Shown here piece after piece: positions 47,501 through 55,395 of a DNA stretch of 64,000 nucleotides. Origin of the DNA: UBA4416 sp044238845 (GTDB lineage: Bacteria > Bacteroidota > Bacteroidia > B-17B0 > Aurantibacillaceae); assembly GCA_044238845.1 (NCBI GenBank), contig JBIICN010000006.1:1-64000 (forward strand), written 5' to 3'. The notes under the pieces were generated by a model. That model was given only the letters and a program-made list of their open reading frames with translations. It was not told the DNA's origin and made no database searches. Each line of letters opens with the position of its first letter. Within the stretch, counting starts at the first letter, position 1. The position numbers and the translations under genes are program-made.

Positions 47501-49274
47501 AACAGAAGATTATCTTGTCACCATTTTACCTCCAGATTGTAGCGTAATAAATCTTCCACCAACAATTCCTATAAATGGTTCAACTAATATTTGTATAGGT
47601 CAAACTACAACTTTAGATTTCAGTTCTAGTATCCCTGCTGCAACAGGACTATCATATCAATGGAAATCCTCTACTGGCGGAGCCTACACAAATCTAGGTC
47701 CTAATGCTACAACTTTTACTATCAATCCAACTATCAATACATCTTATTATTGTGAGGTTATTTGTAATGGAACAGCAATCAAAAACACAGATACTGTATT
47801 CGTAAATGTTACTTCCATTTCCGTTGCTCCAGTTTCTACAAACACAGTGTGTAATGGGGCTTGTAATGGTACTATTTCATTAAATGCAACATCATCATCT
47901 TCTTTAGTATATACTTGGCAGCCAGCAGTTACTTCTACAACAGATATTGCTACAGGACTATGCGCAGGATCTTATACGGCAACTATTACTGATGGTCAAG
48001 GTAACTGTGCAATTACAAATACATTTGTTATTTCTCAAACAAGTGTATTCTCTGCTTCAATTTCAGCAAGCAGTGCAGTAATATGCGAGCAATTAAATGA
48101 TACACTAAAATCTTCAATAATTGGAGGAATGCCTCCTTTACAGTATAACTGGATTCAATTACCAACCACTTCTATTTCTTCAAATGCTAATTATAATTAC
48201 ACCACAAGTGTTGGCTCATATTCCTACGGTTTATCTGTGACGGATGCGAATGGATGTGCCGTAAATAGTAATACTGTTTCAATAACTGTAAATCCATCTA
48301 GTAATATTTCTGGTACAGTTACAACAAATACAATTACACCTGTTGCAGGAAGGGTTGTTTTATATAAATATAAACCATTTTTCACCCAATTTGATTCTGT
48401 TGCAGGTCAAAATATTGGTGCCGCAGGAGATTATAACTTTACAGCATTTACTGCTGGAAATTATATTGTGAAAGCTGTTCCAACTGCCACAAACATGCAA
48501 ATTGCCTACGGATCTAACGCTGTAAACTGGAAAACGGCTACCCAAATCATACATGGATGTGCTGTAAACGATGTGCAAAATATTGAAGTAAAAGCTTTAG
48601 AAACATTTACTCCTGGTCCAGGTGTACTAACAGGTATTATAACAGAAACAGTAGGATATGGAGCGCGACCATTTGGAAGTTCGTATGATGGTAGTGCTTT
48701 TAAACCAACAGTTCCTGGACAACCTATTGGGGGTATTATTGTAAAAGGCGGTAGAAATCCTGGAGGACAAATGTTTGTTCAAACAATTACAGATAATGCT
48801 GGCGCTGGTTTGGGAACATATACACTTTCTGGCTTACCTTACGGAGACTACTTTGTTTTAGTTGATATAGCTGGATTAGACACAAACAATACTTACCATG
48901 TAAAAATTACACCAAGTGATACTGTTTTTAATAACTTAGATTTTACGGTAGATTCTATTCAAATTAATCCAGTTTACGATCCAAATGTTGGTATTCAAGA
49001 TATTGAAACTCACAACCAAATAATTAGTGTATTTCCTAACCCAGCAACTAATTTAGTTACAATGAAATATTTGCTAAAAAATAATTCATTGGTGAAAATA
49101 GAATTATACGATATATATGGAAAATCAGTAAAAATATTACTGCCAACAACTCAACAAAATTCTGATAACTACAAAATGACTTGGAATTTAGATGAATTGA
49201 GATCTGGTTTATATTTCATTCACATAATAATTAACGGATCTGAAAATGTTATAAAATTGTCTATTACAAAATAA
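44598..49274 (+). CDS. Giant T9SS type A surface protein with GEVED modules and PIGGIIVKGGR motif
   Basis: A 1558-residue exported protein (signal peptide 1-19). After an N-terminal domain (about 20-205), it has three repeats of about 245 residues. Each joins an Ig-like part (ACSGTPNAG ... YQWQSS ... YYRC) to a GEVED-type domain (AWIDYNQNGIFDTNEFTN). A SprB-like segment follows (about 1080-1215). Residues about 1240-1460 are paralogous to the end of the preceding giant protein and contain PGQPIGGIIVKGGR (1373-1386) then NPGGQMF. A type A sorting domain closes it (VFPNPATNLVTMKYLL ... KLSITK). It is probably a surface adhesin. Confidence 0.9.
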   Translation: MKKIILVLICLVGILNLKSQTTITIGSGTLSSGSQESSPINIWFRSHHCQIIYTAAELNAAGWSGQGLITQLGFNIISPPIYGLPNFTVKVKNTLSSDVSVDDPTGLTTVYNSALYNPTSGGFELLNLTNTYTWDGASNLLIDVCFDQVPNYNASGEVNMFTYSSGLREYSYVRDDGSSQCAVPTSTNNTLSNTPAKPQLQLTMFSLTPCSGTPNAGDAITSNSLVCSNTSFNLSLFNGSIGSGTTYQWQNSLDGSSWTNLGSSQPGWNYQINSITDTTYYRCITTCSNSALSNTSTPIVVNLNPLINCYCTPSYSWFCGGDKFSDFSFANLTNQSNNCDAGGFSDWTSFSVTDVNLNAGNTYTLAVNTSNSGIAGDAAMGAWIDYNQNGIFDTNEFTNLGFGPAGSYSNVLTVPITASTGSVRMRLKLDASYANASTVISACNNNNFSSYGQVLDYKVNITAAPACSGTPNGGSVLASDSSVCSNTSFNLDLIGNSIASSISYQWQSSPDNVSWANIGSSQNTIPYTINSQSVTTYYRCISTCSISGLSSNSSSLLITQNSILDCYCNPQVIDCNNASITNVLFESINNNPICNANGYSDNTSSVASATLMANQTYSITTDLNIQSGNGYVGCWLDFNQNGIFETNEFTNIGSGVSGPITATISVPFTVVGGNTRLRIKLESTWGDTPVLDPCIQSNSDGQVLDYLVNFIASPACSGTPNAGNASASSTLVCASDKITLDLINNSIVSNATYLWQSSTDNTNWTNLGNVQSTVPYFISSQLQTTYYRCIVECTNSSLSDTSSVVTVNQNTLLNCYCIPPVTSCANNDVITNVLFATISNTSTCGTDGYENFTGSVASATVTAGQTYTLTATVGKDFSQEITAWIDYNHNGNFESNEYTYIGYSIGTGIYDITSTLTIPMGATPGVTRLRVRNISDGFSLGSTDACNTPTFMPKSSFNFLLGSLINGETEDYLVTILPPDCSVINLPPTIPINGSTNICIGQTTTLDFSSSIPAATGLSYQWKSSTGGAYTNLGPNATTFTINPTINTSYYCEVICNGTAIKNTDTVFVNVTSISVAPVSTNTVCNGACNGTISLNATSSSSLVYTWQPAVTSTTDIATGLCAGSYTATITDGQGNCAITNTFVISQTSVFSASISASSAVICEQLNDTLKSSIIGGMPPLQYNWIQLPTTSISSNANYNYTTSVGSYSYGLSVTDANGCAVNSNTVSITVNPSSNISGTVTTNTITPVAGRVVLYKYKPFFTQFDSVAGQNIGAAGDYNFTAFTAGNYIVKAVPTATNMQIAYGSNAVNWKTATQIIHGCAVNDVQNIEVKALETFTPGPGVLTGIITETVGYGARPFGSSYDGSAFKPTVPGQPIGGIIVKGGRNPGGQMFVQTITDNAGAGLGTYTLSGLPYGDYFVLVDIAGLDTNNTYHVKITPSDTVFNNLDFTVDSIQINPVYDPNVGIQDIETHNQIISVFPNPATNLVTMKYLLKNNSLVKIELYDIYGKSVKILLPTTQQNSDNYKMTWNLDELRSGLYFIHIIINGSENVIKLSITK

Positions 49275-49292
49275 TTTCAAAAACAATAAATT

Positions 49293-49330
49293 AAAAAAGC
49301 CAACTGTTAGCTAACAGTTGGCTTTTTTAT
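49293..49330 (+). terminator. Intrinsic terminator, perfect palindrome
   Basis: An 18-base perfect inverted repeat (aaaaaagccaactgttag and its complement) with no extra loop bases, followed by T's. It separates the surface protein from the sensor gene. The downstream promoter element begins directly after it. Confidence 0.92.
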
Positions 49331-49338
49331 TATATTTG
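49331..49338 (+). promoter_or_regulatory. Putative -7 promoter element for sensor phosphatase
   Basis: TATATTTG, full TAnnTTTG, ten bases before the start codon at 49349 and immediately behind the upstream terminator. Confidence 0.5.
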
Positions 49339-49348
49339 AAATGCAAAA

Positions 49349-52300
49349 ATGTATTTAAAAATAAAATATACTCTTATTATATATTTCCTATTTTTTTTAG
49401 GTGTAAAAAATTATTCTCAAACCTATAATTTTAAAAATTATAACACTGAACAAGGCCTTCCTCAATCTCAGGTTTTAACAATATATCAAGATTACAAAGG
49501 CTATATTTGGTTTGGAACAAACGGAGGCGGTGTTGGTAAGTATGATGGAAATACTTTTTCTACAATTTCAGAAAATGAAGGATTAATCAACAATGTTGTT
49601 TATTCAATTACTGAAAATAGTAAAAATGAATTATTACTAGGAACAATGAAAGGGTTATGCGTATACAATGGCATAACTTTTAAGAATTACGATGAAAAAC
49701 AAGGATTAAAAAATTCATATATTTTCAAATTACAAAAAGATGACAATCGCACTTGGATTGGAACCATGGCTGGCGTTTATGTATTTGAAGATGGAAAGAT
49801 TAAATCCTTTAACCTAGATTCAATATTAAATTACAGCTCTGTTTATTCAATTTTTGTTGATTACAATAAAAATATTTGGTTTGGAACGATACAAAATGGA
49901 GTTATCTTTTTTGACAAAAAAAATAATGAAATAAAAAGATTTGACACATCTAATGGGCTATTAAACAATCTTATTTTTTCTATTTCACAAGTTGGTAATG
50001 GTGATATTTTAATAGGAACCCAAACGGGATTAAATACAATCGATTCTAAGTTTAAAGTAAAAGAACTAGCAGCGATACCAACAAACACAAACCTTGCTAT
50101 TAGCTGTTTATTGCAAAATTCAGAATCAGAATTTTATTACGGAACACATGCCGAAGGGGTTAATAAATTTGATTTAAAAACTAATACACGAAATGCAAAA
50201 TATAATTTCTATAATGGCCTTACTAAAAACCCTATTCAATGCTTATTTAAAGATCGCGAAAACAACTTATGGATTGGCACTGACGGTTCAGGCGTGTACA
50301 AATATTCGAACAACAAATTTACCTATTTCATCAAAGAAAATGGCTTATCTGAAAACTATATAAATACTGTAGCACAAGATAAAAAAGGTAATTATTGGAT
50401 TGCTATGCGTGGCAATGGACTAGCAAAAATCAAGGATGGGAACTTAACAAACTATAAATTAAATCAACATACAAAAAACAGTATTCCAGATAATGATATC
50501 AATGTTATTTTACCTTTGAATGATGGTCGAGTTATTTTTGGAACAAAGCAGGGTTTAAGTTCATTTGAAAATGAAACATTTACCCTTATTCATGATGAAG
50601 ATTTTAAAGGCAAATATATTCTATCTCTTTATGAAGATCGTGAAAAAACAATTTGGATTGGAACGAATGTAGGCTTGTATAAATATAAAAATAGTAAAAT
50701 TACTTCAGAAGAACAGGTAAATAAGTTAAATGCAGATGGATTTGAATTTGCTATCTATAGTATTGTTGAAGATAAACACGGTAATATTTGGATTGGAACA
50801 GCGAATGGGTTAATCAAACTAGAAAACAATCATATCACAATTTTTAATGAAAAAAACAATTTTATAAACAGTACTGTATTGGCTTCCACTATAGATGACC
50901 AGAAAAATTTATGGTTTGGTACTGGGGGAGGTTTATTCAATTACGATTATAAGAGTTTTACAAAAATTTCTCAAAAAAACGGATTATCGTCTAATAATGT
51001 TTTAGCAGTGCAAACTGATAATAACCAAAGATTAATTTTAAGTTTAAATACAGGTGTAGATATATTAAACTTAAATGATTATTATAATCATAAAATTAAT
51101 GTACAACATTTCGGAAAAGATGATGGTCTATTAAATTTAGAATCAAACTATAATGCTAGCTTTAAAGATAAAGATGGTCGTATTTTAATCGGAACCATTA
51201 GTGGCTTAGAAATATATGATCCAGCCTATGATGAAAAAAATTCAAAAGAAGCAATAACCAATATCAGTTCCATAAAATTATTTTTTGGGCAAGAAGATAT
51301 TTTGAAGTATTCAAAAGGAATTGATTCCTCGTCCTTGCTTCCTAAAGAATTGATTTTACCCTTCAATAAAAACCATATTACATTTAGCTTTATAGGAATT
51401 AGCTTAACTGCTCCTGAAAAAGTTATGTATCAATATAAATTAGAAGGACTTGATGATAATTGGACGCCACCAACTTCAAAAACAGAAGCTACCTACTCTT
51501 CATTACCACCAGGAAAATATAAGTTTTTGATAAAGGCAATGAATAATGATGGTTTATGGAATCAAACTCCAATAAGTTATGAATTTACAATTTCTCCACC
51601 ATGGTATAATACTTGGTGGTTCTATGCCATTTCTGTTATTCTTTTAATTTGTGGAATTTGGTTATACAACTTTATACGTACAAAAAAACTAATTGCGGAT
51701 AAACAAAAACTAGAGAAAACAGTTGACGAACGAACGCATGAATTACGTGAAGAAAAAGAAAAAGTAGAAAGCATTAATAAAGAAGTGATTCAACAAAAAT
51801 CGGTCATTGAACATAAAAATATCGAAATTACAGATAGTATTAAATACGCCAAAAACATTCAAGAAGCTTTATTACCAAGTTTAATCGAAATTGACAAATT
51901 ATTTGAGAAAAGCTTTGTATTGTACATGCCTAAAGATATTGTGAGTGGAGATTTTTACTGGTTCGCAAAAAATGGTAATACACGTTTTATTGCAGCGGTG
52001 GATTGCACCGGCCATGGTGTGCCAGGAGCTTTTATGAGTATTGTTGGGAATACCATACTAAATGAAATTGTAAACGAAAAGAAAATTACTATTCCTGGAG
52101 ATATTCTATTAGAGCTTCATAAGGGAGTTAAGATAGCCTTAAATCAAAATGCGGTCGAATTTGAAAGACGTGACGGTATGGATATTACCTTATGTGCTTT
52201 TAACGAAAACGCTAATGAAATACAGTATGCTGGTGCCAATAGACCATTATGGATTTACAGAAAAGACCGTAACTACGAATTAGAAATTATTAAAGCTACT

Positions 52301-52588
52301 AAATTCCCAATTGGAGGTTTAGAACTTGAAGAAAGTCGTGTATATCAAAATCATGTGGTTAAAGTAAATGAAGGTGATACGTTGTATTTATTTAGTGATG
52401 GTTATGCCGATCAGTTTGGTGGGCCAAAAGGTAAAAAGTTTATGTTAACTAACTTACAAAAAACACTGCTTCAAAACATCGAATTACCAATGGAAACTCA
52501 GAAACTAAAACTGATGGAAGCTTTTATAGATTGGAAACAAGATACCGAGCAAATTGATGATGTTTTAGTGATTGGAATTAAAATATAA
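49349..52588 (+). CDS. Propeller-Y_Y_Y sensor with SpoIIE-type serine phosphatase
   Basis: A 1079-residue membrane signalling protein. It has a signal sequence (1-24, ending NYSQ), then about 12-14 two-component-regulator propeller blades (xxxWIGTxxGV type, 30-650), a Y_Y_Y domain (about 690-750), and one transmembrane helix (about 756-778). A coiled coil (785-840) leads to a PP2C-like SpoIIE phosphatase domain (about 845-1079, with SGDFYWF, DCTGHGVPGAFMS, DGMDIT and FSDGYADQFGG). It has the sensor of hybrid two-component systems but no kinase, so the output is probably dephosphorylation of an anti-sigma-antagonist-type partner not seen here. It ends 89 bases before the peptide precursor gene. 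Confidence 0.92.
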   Translation: MYLKIKYTLIIYFLFFLGVKNYSQTYNFKNYNTEQGLPQSQVLTIYQDYKGYIWFGTNGGGVGKYDGNTFSTISENEGLINNVVYSITENSKNELLLGTMKGLCVYNGITFKNYDEKQGLKNSYIFKLQKDDNRTWIGTMAGVYVFEDGKIKSFNLDSILNYSSVYSIFVDYNKNIWFGTIQNGVIFFDKKNNEIKRFDTSNGLLNNLIFSISQVGNGDILIGTQTGLNTIDSKFKVKELAAIPTNTNLAISCLLQNSESEFYYGTHAEGVNKFDLKTNTRNAKYNFYNGLTKNPIQCLFKDRENNLWIGTDGSGVYKYSNNKFTYFIKENGLSENYINTVAQDKKGNYWIAMRGNGLAKIKDGNLTNYKLNQHTKNSIPDNDINVILPLNDGRVIFGTKQGLSSFENETFTLIHDEDFKGKYILSLYEDREKTIWIGTNVGLYKYKNSKITSEEQVNKLNADGFEFAIYSIVEDKHGNIWIGTANGLIKLENNHITIFNEKNNFINSTVLASTIDDQKNLWFGTGGGLFNYDYKSFTKISQKNGLSSNNVLAVQTDNNQRLILSLNTGVDILNLNDYYNHKINVQHFGKDDGLLNLESNYNASFKDKDGRILIGTISGLEIYDPAYDEKNSKEAITNISSIKLFFGQEDILKYSKGIDSSSLLPKELILPFNKNHITFSFIGISLTAPEKVMYQYKLEGLDDNWTPPTSKTEATYSSLPPGKYKFLIKAMNNDGLWNQTPISYEFTISPPWYNTWWFYAISVILLICGIWLYNFIRTKKLIADKQKLEKTVDERTHELREEKEKVESINKEVIQQKSVIEHKNIEITDSIKYAKNIQEALLPSLIEIDKLFEKSFVLYMPKDIVSGDFYWFAKNGNTRFIAAVDCTGHGVPGAFMSIVGNTILNEIVNEKKITIPGDILLELHKGVKIALNQNAVEFERRDGMDITLCAFNENANEIQYAGANRPLWIYRKDRNYELEIIKATKFPIGGLELEESRVYQNHVVKVNEGDTLYLFSDGYADQFGGPKGKKFMLTNLQKTLLQNIELPMETQKLKLMEAFIDWKQDTEQIDDVLVIGIKI

Positions 52589-52648
52589 TTTGTTTGATTC
52601 TGTGCTAAAAATCATTTTAACGGTAGGTTCTATTCCTTATTTTTTATT

Positions 52649-52656
52649 TAAATTTG
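52649..52656 (+). promoter_or_regulatory. Putative -7 promoter element for the peptide precursor gene
   Basis: TAAATTTG, full TAnnTTTG, 21 bases before the ATG at 52678. It would give the peptide its own transcript and supports that ATG over the TTG at 52654, which overlaps the element. Confidence 0.5.
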
Positions 52657-52677
52657 TTTAAACCTAAAAAATATATT

Positions 52678-52902
52678 ATGAAACTATTCAAGAAAAAATC
52701 AGAAAAAACTGCTGTTAAAGCTACAATTACTAAATTAGACAAAAATCAGTTAGAAACTGTTGTTGGTGGTGCTGCAAATCCTGGTGAACCTATTGGAGGA
52801 ATTGTTGTTAAAGGAGGACGCCTAGAAACTGTTGTTGGTGGTGCTGCAAATCCTGGTGAACCTATTGGAGGAATTGTTGTTAAAGGAGGGCGCCCATACT
52901 GA
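52678..52902 (+). CDS. Double-glycine leader peptide with two tandem core units (candidate RiPP precursor)
   Basis: A 74-residue peptide. Residues 1-31 form a basic leader ending LDKNQLETVVGG. Counting back from the GG, Val is at -4, Leu at -7 and Leu at -12, the positions C39 proteases read. Residues 25-48 and 49-72 are two copies of a 24-residue unit (LETVVGG then AANPGEPIGGIVVKGGR), followed by PY. The second copy keeps its own GG with Val, Leu and Val at -4, -7 and -12, so two cores could be released. The core has two prolines per unit (NPGEP) and no Cys, Ser or Thr. It nearly matches a motif in the two giant surface proteins upstream. It is followed by a terminator and a prolyl-hydroxylase fusion gene. 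The product and its activity are unknown. Confidence 0.8.
   Translation: MKLFKKKSEKTAVKATITKLDKNQLETVVGGAANPGEPIGGIVVKGGRLETVVGGAANPGEPIGGIVVKGGRPY
52750..52893 (+). repeat. 72-base tandem duplication in the precursor gene
   Basis: Units at 52750-52821 and 52822-52893 differ at only two bases (t/c at the first base and a/g near the end), so the duplication is recent or kept uniform. Each unit encodes one GG site and one core. Confidence 0.95.
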
Positions 52903-52916
52903 TTTTAGTATTAAAA

Positions 52917-52948
52917 AAAACACCAAAAGTATTTGGTGTTTTTTTTTG
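52917..52948 (+). terminator. Terminator between precursor peptide and modifying-enzyme gene
   Basis: A nine-base perfect stem (aacaccaaa / tttggtgtt) with loop agta and a long T run, 16 bases after the peptide stop. It would let much more peptide than enzyme mRNA be made, with read-through for the enzyme. Confidence 0.88.
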
Positions 52949-52982
52949 AATATTTTTTTTGGTAAAAATCAAAAAAGTACAA

Positions 52983-53999
52983 ATGAATAATCCAGAAGAA
53001 ATAGTATTAGAGAGTGGCGTAAATTGTATTATACATTTACTTGAATTTAAAAAAATCGCTTTTTCAAGGTTACAAATTAGATCTTTTTTTAAAGAAAAAT
53101 TTGAAAATAGTGCAATTACCTTAAATGATGTCTCTATTTGTTTAAAGAAGTTAGGGATTAAAAATACAGGATATAGTTTATCAAAAATTTCTGATATAAA
53201 ACAAAGTTTTCTGCCAATAATTTCATATAATTTTGATAAGAAATCTTCAACCAATGAGTTTATTGTAATTACTAAAATCGACTCTGATTTTATTTATTAT
53301 ATAAATAATTATGGTGAGTTACAAAATGAAAAAAAAGCAAGTTTTAAAAAAAACTGGAACAATATTATACTAAAGGTAATCATTAATAAGAAGTCAATAA
53401 AAGGACATCTATCTTATCTAAAAAAAGAAGCATCCGAAAAAAACAACTATACAAAATCTATAAAAATAGTAGATAATTTCCTCTCAAGTAGCGAATGTGA
53501 TTATATTATCAATTTCTATAAAAAAAATCAACTATTTCAAAAAAGCCGATTAACAGCTCTTATTTCTATTAATGACGAGCAATCATTTTCATATCAATCA
53601 AATTATAGGACCAGCGAATCATGCTTACTTGAAATGAAAAATGAAAAAATTGATATCATTTATCAAAAGGTAAAATCCTTGTTAAAAATTAAACTCTCTC
53701 AAATAGAACCTTTACAATGTGTTAGATATAAAAAGAATACATATTTCGCACCTCATTTTGATAGTAACGAACTATTAAATAGAAAATATACACTTTTAAT
53801 TTATTTAAATGATGATTTTTCAGGAGGCGAAACATATTTTCCTGAATTAAAAAAAAGCATCAAACCTAAAAAAGGTACTGCCTTATTATTCAAAAATTTT
53901 ATAAATAAAAAAAGAAGTACAATATACTCTCTTCATGCTGGTTTACCTGTTAGTAAAGGTGTCAAATATGCCTGTAATATTTGGATAAAGGGAAAATAA
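52983..53999 (+). CDS. Fusion of degenerate C39-like domain and prolyl 4-hydroxylase domain
   Basis: A 338-residue cytoplasmic protein. Residues 1-125 follow the outline of a C39 (double-glycine) peptidase: SGVNCII with Cys15 at the catalytic position, ITLNDVSICLKKLGI, then LPIISYNF. The catalytic His is replaced in TNEFIVI and the Asp in YINNYGE, so it is predicted not to cut. Residues 155-338 are a prolyl 4-hydroxylase-like 2-oxoglutarate/Fe(II) oxygenase with iron ligands His258, Asp260 (APHFDS) and His318 (SLHAG), and 2-oxoglutarate-binding Lys328 at +10 from the distal His, as in collagen hydroxylases. I infer that the C39-like part binds the GG leader of the upstream peptide and presents its prolines. 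The ATG at 52983 is used; a TTG at 52959 overlaps the tail of the terminator T run. Confidence 0.8.
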   Translation: MNNPEEIVLESGVNCIIHLLEFKKIAFSRLQIRSFFKEKFENSAITLNDVSICLKKLGIKNTGYSLSKISDIKQSFLPIISYNFDKKSSTNEFIVITKIDSDFIYYINNYGELQNEKKASFKKNWNNIILKVIINKKSIKGHLSYLKKEASEKNNYTKSIKIVDNFLSSSECDYIINFYKKNQLFQKSRLTALISINDEQSFSYQSNYRTSESCLLEMKNEKIDIIYQKVKSLLKIKLSQIEPLQCVRYKKNTYFAPHFDSNELLNRKYTLLIYLNDDFSGGETYFPELKKSIKPKKGTALLFKNFINKKRSTIYSLHAGLPVSKGVKYACNIWIKGK

Positions 54000-54020
54000 T
54001 CCATTTGTCTGACTCTTCAT

Positions 54021-54048
54021 AAAACACCGAAAACTTGGTACTTTTTTC
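54021..54048 (+). terminator. Weak terminator after the hydroxylase fusion gene
   Basis: A short imperfect stem (accgaa / ttggt with a G-U pair) is followed by six T's, about 20 bases after the stop. It resembles the terminator that follows the peptide gene. Confidence 0.4.
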
Positions 54049-54243
54049 GTTTAACTTTTCTCACACTTTATTAATATAGCTTCAAAATATTATAATTAAA
54101 ATTTAGTAAGATATTAATTATTTACAGTTAACAGCTTTGTTTCAATTAAAATATGGACTTAACCCAATAGGTTTTTAAAATTTCTCATAACATTATGATT
54201 TTTTCCTGTCATTATTTTACTTAAATTAGTCCTTTATTAGTTT

Positions 54244-55332
54244 ATGAAAAATCAGTACTGTATTATAATGGCTGGAGGCGTTGGCACGCGTTTTTGGCCA
54301 ATGAGCACCACTGCTCACCCTAAACAATTTCTAGACATTCTTGGAACTGGAAGAACTCTCATACAACAAACATTTGACCGTTTTAAAGAACTTTGTCCTG
54401 CATCCAATATTTATGTTGTAACCAGCGATATTTATGAAGGCTTAGTGGCTGAACAATTACCTGATCTTCCAAAAGAAAATATTTTAACCGAACCTTCTCG
54501 TAAAAATACAGCTCCTTGCGTGGCTTATGCTTCCTATAAAATTCATCAATTAAATCCAAAAGCAATTACGGTTGTTGCACCTTCAGATCATTTAATCACC
54601 AAAGAAGATACATTTATTAAAGCCATTAAATCATGTTTTGCAAAAGCAAAAAATGAAGATTGCCTAGTTACTCTTGGCATTAAACCTTCTCGTCCTGATA
54701 CTGGTTATGGTTACATTCAATTTGTTGATTCCCCAGTTGAAGAAAAAGACAAGCGTATGTTTAAGGTAAAAACATTTACTGAAAAACCAGATTTAGACAC
54801 CGCTAAATTTTTTATTGAAACTGGAGAATTTCTATGGAATAGTGGCATTTTTATTTGGAGTACCAAAAGTATTATTAATGCTTTTGAGCAACACGATTCT
54901 GAATTAGCCAGTCTTTTTAAAGAAGGCAATGAATATTACAATACTCCAAAAGAAAAAGAATTTATTACTCGCGCCTACAATGTTTGCAAAAACGATTCTA
55001 TAGATTATAGCGTAATGGAAAAGGCAAAAAATGTATACGTGCGTTCTTCCATTATTGGATGGAGTGATTTAGGAACTTGGGGATCTTTGTATACCCACAT
55101 TAAACACGACAAAGGAAGTAATGCCTTAGTTGGAAAAAATGTTATTCAATATGGTTGCAATAACTGTATTGTTCATGTACCTAAAGATAAATTAGTTGTT
55201 TTACAAGGATTAGAAGATTATATCGTGGTAGAATCTGATGGTGTTTTAATGGTTTGTAAAAAACAAGACGAACAACAAATCAGAAATTTTGTAAACGACG
55301 TTAAAGTTCAAAAAGGCGATAAATTTGTTTAA
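54244..55332 (+). CDS. Mannose-1-phosphate guanylyltransferase
   Basis: A 362-residue nucleotidyltransferase that makes GDP-mannose from mannose-1-phosphate and GTP for surface polysaccharide. The signature GGVGTRFWPMSTTAHPKQFL is at 11-30, and the sugar-binding FTEKP (about 178) and IDYSVMEKAK segments are present. It has the short ManC form without the isomerase domain. Its own promoter is probable but not recognised in the AT-rich 240 bases upstream. Confidence 0.94.
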   Translation: MKNQYCIIMAGGVGTRFWPMSTTAHPKQFLDILGTGRTLIQQTFDRFKELCPASNIYVVTSDIYEGLVAEQLPDLPKENILTEPSRKNTAPCVAYASYKIHQLNPKAITVVAPSDHLITKEDTFIKAIKSCFAKAKNEDCLVTLGIKPSRPDTGYGYIQFVDSPVEEKDKRMFKVKTFTEKPDLDTAKFFIETGEFLWNSGIFIWSTKSIINAFEQHDSELASLFKEGNEYYNTPKEKEFITRAYNVCKNDSIDYSVMEKAKNVYVRSSIIGWSDLGTWGSLYTHIKHDKGSNALVGKNVIQYGCNNCIVHVPKDKLVVLQGLEDYIVVESDGVLMVCKKQDEQQIRNFVNDVKVQKGDKFV

Positions 55333-55340
55333 TTCTAACT

Positions 55341-55366
55341 TGTCACACTGAGCGGAGTCGAAGTGT
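55341..55366. repeat. Dispersed palindromic repeat (cactgagcggagtcgaagtg type)
   Basis: The sequence tgtcacactgagcggagtcgaagtgt lies between the guanylyltransferase and MFS genes. The related copy tgtcacgttgagcggagtcg lies at 57021. Confidence 0.75.
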
Positions 55367-55395
55367 ATCAATATAATATTTTATAATTAAAAAAT

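Noticed and set aside
44598..49274. Repeats in the giant surface genes considered as CRISPR or VNTR noncoding arrays
   Set aside because: Repeat periods are multiples of three, diverged and in a long open frame; they encode protein modules.
52654..52677. In-frame TTG start for the peptide gene
   Set aside because: It overlaps the TAAATTTG promoter element; the ATG at 52678 gives the usual short basic leader.
52678..52902. Collagen-like or simple Gly-rich structural peptide instead of RiPP precursor
   Set aside because: The GG-leader hydrophobic pattern, duplicated cleavage site and adjacent hydroxylase fusion fit a precursor better, though a structural role is not excluded.
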